NCBI GenBank assembly: GCA_006937955.1
Contig: SSNP01000001.1
Coordinates: 6,233,071-6,297,070 of the forward strand
DNA: 64,000 nucleotides
DNA from: Pachypanchax playfairii
Lineage: Eukaryota > Chordata > Actinopteri > Cyprinodontiformes > Aplocheilidae
Direction of reading: 5' to 3'
The stretch's first letter is position 1, and each line of letters starts with the position of its first letter. A program made the translations under genes and the position numbers. Below the pieces are notes generated by a model. That model searched no databases and was not told the DNA's origin. It saw nothing but the letters and a program-made list of their open reading frames with translations. Positions 59,581-64,000 of this stretch are shown here, piece by piece.

Positions 59581-62500
59581 AGGAAAATCCCAAATTTATT
59601 TAATTTAAAATATGAAACTGTAAGATAAGTCTTACTTCAGCATGGTCGTACACAAAACAACTAGCAGACAAACAAAATGAATAAAAAAGTGAAAGCTTTC
59701 TTCATTCTCACGCACACGTTAGTTACATATGTTAAGTTTTAAAACCACTTGTTTTTATGTCATAAATATTTGGGGGTGGGCGGACACTGCTGAATCGCCT
59801 TCAGCTGAAGCTGGTTTTAATATAAAGCTGAATATTAAAAAACCTTTACGTCTGGATGTGTAGACCAGACTGAAGCTCCCAAGAAACATCACGTCTACAC
59901 TCAAGATGCTTCCACAACTTCCTTTCTCCAGTTGTTTTTAAAGTGCTCGACAAACACGTTTTTTTTTTTTTTTTGATTTTGCTTCCGTGTCGTTGTAAAT
60001 CTGTTTGCTTTGTCAGAGCAGAAAGAAACTCTTCAGTCTCTGGAGGGGTTTTAGGTTTCCGCTCCCTCTTCTTCTGAGCTGCAGCCCCTAAAGACCAAGC
60101 ACAAACACACGCTAGCTAACGGGGAAACCAACATAAAAGAAAGTCAAAACACATGAATTCTTTCCTCACATGTACAAACTGACTCCTTTTATTTATTTAT
60201 CTATTTATTTATTTATTTATTGGTGAGACCTTTCTTCAACTTTGGTTATTTTCTATTTTGGTTGCTTTTCTTCCTCATCTGATGAACCCCCCCACCACCA
60301 CCACCACCACACCTTGCCAGATCACCATCTGCTACTGCCTTGTACACAGTTTCCTTAAAACAAGAATGTAAATATGTGGCATGTGGTTCGAACATCACCG
60401 CTGACCTCAGAACTGGCCTGTGAGTGCATGTGACTTCAATGTTGTGTTTACGCGTGCGTATTTCAGAATTTAAATTTGGACGAGAGCCTCCCATGTGGGT
60501 TGTGAAGCACACATGCAGCTGAATTTCACGCACGCGAAGTAGACCGAGTCGATCAACAAAACGCACATGAAAACCCAGTGAGAATGTGTATGAGGAGGTG
60601 TGGCAAGGGCGTGGGATCCTCTGCAAGACTCGGGACAGCAGGGCCTCACATCATCTCAGTACTGTATCCAATCTCATTCTATACACTCCACTTAGATGTG
60701 TAATATAAATTCATTGTATAATTTCTAACAAATATTTATGTTTTTTCCGTTTTTAAATCCCATTTCAGCATCATACTCCCCATAAATCGGTGCTAAATGC
60801 AAATTTATGGTGTGAGATGGTAAAAAAAAAATCATCCTTTTTATGGAGTTATGTTTGACATGACATGGATAAAATCGAAGCATTTCAGAATAAAACCAAC
60901 TTGAGGTCTCATAATTCATTCAAGCCAAGAATCAGACTGATACTGGAGAACAGCTGAAAGGATCAGTTCAGTTTTCAGATTTTCTGTAACACAGTTTGAT
61001 GATAAATGAACAAAAAAGGAATTTTCCTCCATTGAAAATACATTTACTGTAAATTTCTAAGCAACTTTAAACCCTTTGTGTCCCCTTGAATCCCGTCACT
61101 TAATGCCTTGAATTCTTGACTTTTAGATTTAGCACTTATTGTTTCTTTTCACTCTCTTTTGAAAATGATCTAAAGTTATCATCAACAGTCTCATAGCTGA
61201 TAAAAGTACATGAGAGGAATCCTGTCTGTCTGTCCCTTGTTTTTTTTTTTCTACCCAGCTACTGTAACTTGTTCGGTTTGTTTTTCTATAATCTGATCAT
61301 GAGTATGTTTGTCTGTTACTACTATATATTGACTTGTCTTGATATTTAGCAACATACTCCTCGTGAGAGTGCTTTGGACAAATTATGCATCTGATCAAAA
61401 GTCCTAGTATAAAGATGACAATAAGCAATAAATTATAGACAATTTTTTAAATGAATGTTTTACAAAAATGTTTACCTTGACGAATAAAGTAGAATGTTTT
61501 TAGACAACCTGGTTGTCTTGACTGTTTTTTGTGCACAAATCCAAAAAAAAGAGATTAAAAAAATCATGCTGGACTGCTGATTTAGGATTATCATTTAGGA
61601 TTTTTACATTTTGAGTTTAATATTGTAAAATCTTGACAGTAGCTGATGTAAGTGGGAAGAGAGTAAAAGAAACAGCTCTCTTGCTTGTTTTTGGCTCTTT
61701 GCAGGTGGGCGGGGCAAATCTCTTTAATTAGGAGTGCCGGGTCTGAACAGGTTGAAACTTCCTGCTGGAACTTTTGGGTTTTTTTCATTCGGGTTTGGAG
61801 GTAAAAAAAATGCTCTTAATGAGTATTTGTTCAATAAAATGTTTCTCTTTTTTAAATGTCTCCTTTAGGAAATCCCTCTTTGCTGGATTACAGTTCAGAT
61901 TTTTCTAAAAAGATGTTTTTTTAGTTTTTGGCTCAAATGTTATGTGAAGACAAAACAACAATCTCCTTTCGCTTCTGCTGTTTTCACTACACAGAGGTAA
62001 GAAAACACAGGAATTTACTGTATGGGAGGATTTTCTTTAGTTACCCTGCAGCAACCCTGTTCTTTATGTTTAGCTGTGTCTTTTTTTCATCCTGTCCATC
62101 TTACATCTCGATCACGATTGAGACTCAGTTAAACGTAATTAATTCAATTTATATAAAACCAAGCAAACAGACAAAAAAGAGTTCAGAAAGTACAAAAAAA
62201 ACAACAACATCATTGTAACATGGAGCTTAAAATATGTGTCTAGTTATAGACTTTTTGGTGAAGCTCATAGTGTTTCAAGTTTATTAAATAAACTTTCATT
62301 AAAGATTCTAAAACTTCCTGTTTGGGGATCAGGAAGATTTGAGTCTGCAGCTGGAAAGGTCCGTTTTTTTTTAAAGCTTTGAACAAAATACACAGAAATC
62401 TCTTCGGAGTGTCTGTAGTAAAAAGAAGACAATGAAAAACCCTCCGTTCAGCTCTGACCCGGGCTGCGTCGGCTTTTTATGGGTCAGATCCCATCAATCC

Positions 62501-63119
62501 TTTCAGCGCACACTGACACACATGCACTCACTAATGGGCTCAAAACCCCTCAACCTCACAGCTAAATCCTCATCCTCATTGTCCCTTTCCCCTTGAAATC
62601 CTTAAACCATCTTATCCCCCCCACACACACACACACACCATCCTCTCCATCCTCCGTCTTTTTTCCCAGTCTGTCTGCAGTCAGTCCTAATGCACTGCTT
62701 AATGGCCCTCTAACCTCCTTTCCACTCTCAGATTACACTCTCACATAGGCATTCACACACAAGTCCAGTACATCAGCACGTGCACATGCGAACACACACT
62801 CGGTGATGTAGTAGTGTTTAAACTGGATGCTTGCTAATGCACACAGATGCACATGAACAGAGTAAGCACTAATGGTCTGGTGGAACTCAATACGAAGGTT
62901 CACGAGCAGATTAGGATTAACAATCCACCTGCAACACGACTACACTCACACACACTGTGTATACAAAGAGAAGCAATCTCTAATGTACATTTTGCTGATA
63001 ATCTGGGTCTCGCACACAGTTAAGGGTGATTGCTGTCTGTGCTGATCAGTGTACCACTCTGCATCTAAAACGCGAGCTTCAGTTTAGAGACTTTTAGTTT
63101 TCCTCTACACGTTCAATAC
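59581..63119. other. Downstream intergenic region, no gene seen
   Basis: Simple repeats at 60190-60315 and 62620-62638. A 126-codon minus frame (60626-60246) runs through the (CCA)n tract and is treated as chance. No splice-supported exon. Confidence 0.4.
60190..60315. repeat. Simple repeats: (TTTA)n and (CCA)n
   Basis: TTTATT units at about 60189-60222 and an eight-C run followed by ACC units at about 60287-60312. A (CA)n run at about 62620-62638 is similar. No gene nearby. Confidence 0.8.
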
Positions 63120-63440
63120 CCAACCAGCACAGTGGAGCAGTTGGTAGCACTATTACCTTGCAGGAAGAAGGCCCTGGGTTCAATACCAGCCAGGATCATC
63201 CTGCATGGAGTTTGCATGTTCTCCTCGTGCACGTGTGGATTGTCTCTGGGGACTTCAGCTTCCTCCAGAGACTAAAATGCATGAGGTTAATTAGGTCTAC
63301 ATTGTCCCTTGGTGTGTGGGTGAATGGTTGTTTGTTTCTATGTGGCCCTGTGATGGACTGGAGACCTGTCCAGGTTTGACCACTGGAGACAGACATCGTC
63401 TCCCCGAGACATGGAACAGAAACAAGCGGGTAAAGAGAGT
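63120..63440 (+). repeat. tRNA-headed SINE-like repeat
   Basis: GTGGAGCAGTTGGTAGCAC is followed by GGTTCAATACC at 63177-63187, a good polymerase III B-box match. Then come the familiar teleost stretches GTTTGCATGTTCTCC and CCTGTGATGGACTGGAGACC, ending near AAGCGGGTA. Non-coding. Confidence 0.7.
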
Positions 63441-63486
63441 GACTGATTGACTCTCTATAACTTCTGTGTTTGCTGAGATAAACACT

Positions 63487-63924
63487 TTAAAGACCCACTC
63501 CAATGAAAATAATGTTTTTCGTGTTGTTAACATGTTCTTGTGGCATTTTTCTGATTCTAGAGGACGTGTCTTAAGAAAATTAAGCTCACAATTGCATTTC
63601 TGAGTAATTCTGCATTCAAATTGCTGTGAATCAGTAGCAGATGCAAAAATGCAGTTAAAAAAAGGTCTGTTTGTGATGTAGAAAAAGCACTGGGTGGGCC
63701 ACAAGCTACTGCTCCGCTAGCTATAAGTTAGCGGTAGCGCTAGCATAAACAAAGAACTCTCAGCACAAAGGCAAATTGCTAATGAGCTACTGCTGCTATG
63801 CAGAAAATACATCCTAGAAAACAGCACAGGTGTTGTGATTTTGGGTTAAAACACCATAGTCATAATTTAAAGACCACTGAGGTGCTTTAAAATATCTCAA
63901 AAGATGATCAGAGTGGGTCTTTAA
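63487..63924 (+). mobile_element. TTAA MITE family B, complete copy
   Basis: 438 bp with exact TTAA duplications (63487-63490 and 63921-63924) and inverted ends AGACCCACTCCAATGA and its imperfect inverse. No ORF of interest. Confidence 0.88.
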
Positions 63925-63925
63925 T

Positions 63926-64000
63926 AGGGGTGTAACGAGCTCTCGTCGCACGAGATCTCGCGATAATAAATCAGCTCAATATTTCTCGTTTGAAGAAACT
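63926..64000 (+). repeat. Start of a further repeat, cut by the window edge
   Basis: AGGGGTGTAACGAGCTCTCG and the following CGAGATCTCGCGA resemble the terminus of teleost hAT-type repeats. Only 75 bp are visible. Confidence 0.35.

Noticed and set aside
60287..60312. CRISPR-like regular repeat
   Set aside because: Simple CCA repeat with no spacers; the window is vertebrate, and no array-like repeat-spacer pattern exists anywhere in it.
60246..60626. 126-codon minus-strand frame
   Set aside because: Runs into a (CCA)n tract giving a glycine run; no homologue recognised.

Overview
This is a vertebrate nuclear DNA window, almost certainly from a teleost fish. It is AT-rich, its genes are split by GT-AG introns, and it is packed with transposon types typical of teleosts: an intact Tc1 transposon, Tc1 relics, hAT-like MITEs, many TTAA-flanked MITEs, tRNA-headed SINE-like repeats and LINE tails. 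Nothing bacterial or phage-like is present.

Two host genes are readable. On the minus strand (coding 16774 down to 5755), 21 coding exons join in one frame into a 696-residue protein. It has a RING finger, TRAF-type zinc fingers, a coiled coil and seven WD40 repeats, and is traf7, an E3 ubiquitin ligase and signalling adaptor. Its 5' end lies in a further upstream non-coding exon, and a promoter candidate with two opposed ZNF143/Staf-like motifs sits near 20.64-20.73 kb. On the plus strand, gng13 (G-protein gamma-13) has a GC-rich leader exon ending at 39895, a 16.5 kb first intron, and two coding exons (56462-56559 and 56897-57002) giving 67 residues with a CIIL prenylation box.

Layout: 1-4.6 kb, repeat fragments downstream of traf7; 4.6-16.8 kb, traf7; 16.8-20.8 kb, traf7 5' intron and promoter region; 20.8-39.4 kb, gene-free and transposon-rich (intact Tc1 at 22439-24040, a 715 bp palindrome, a Harbinger-like MITE, Tc1 relics, nested MITEs); 39.4-57.7 kb, gng13; 57.7-64 kb, more MITEs and a SINE-like repeat. 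The two genes are divergently arranged, about 19 kb apart, and nothing links them functionally beyond proximity.

The most unusual content is the mobile DNA. At least five separate sequence families have TTAA (or near-TTAA) ends. One keeps an intact-looking first coding exon with a splice donor, a second holds a frameshifted relative of that exon, and a third keeps an ATGAAG|GTAAG start-plus-donor in every copy that reaches that point. An unassigned 203-nt exon with good splice signals lies antisense inside a traf7 intron. Repeat names rest on termini, target-site duplications and remembered family features; no database search was possible.
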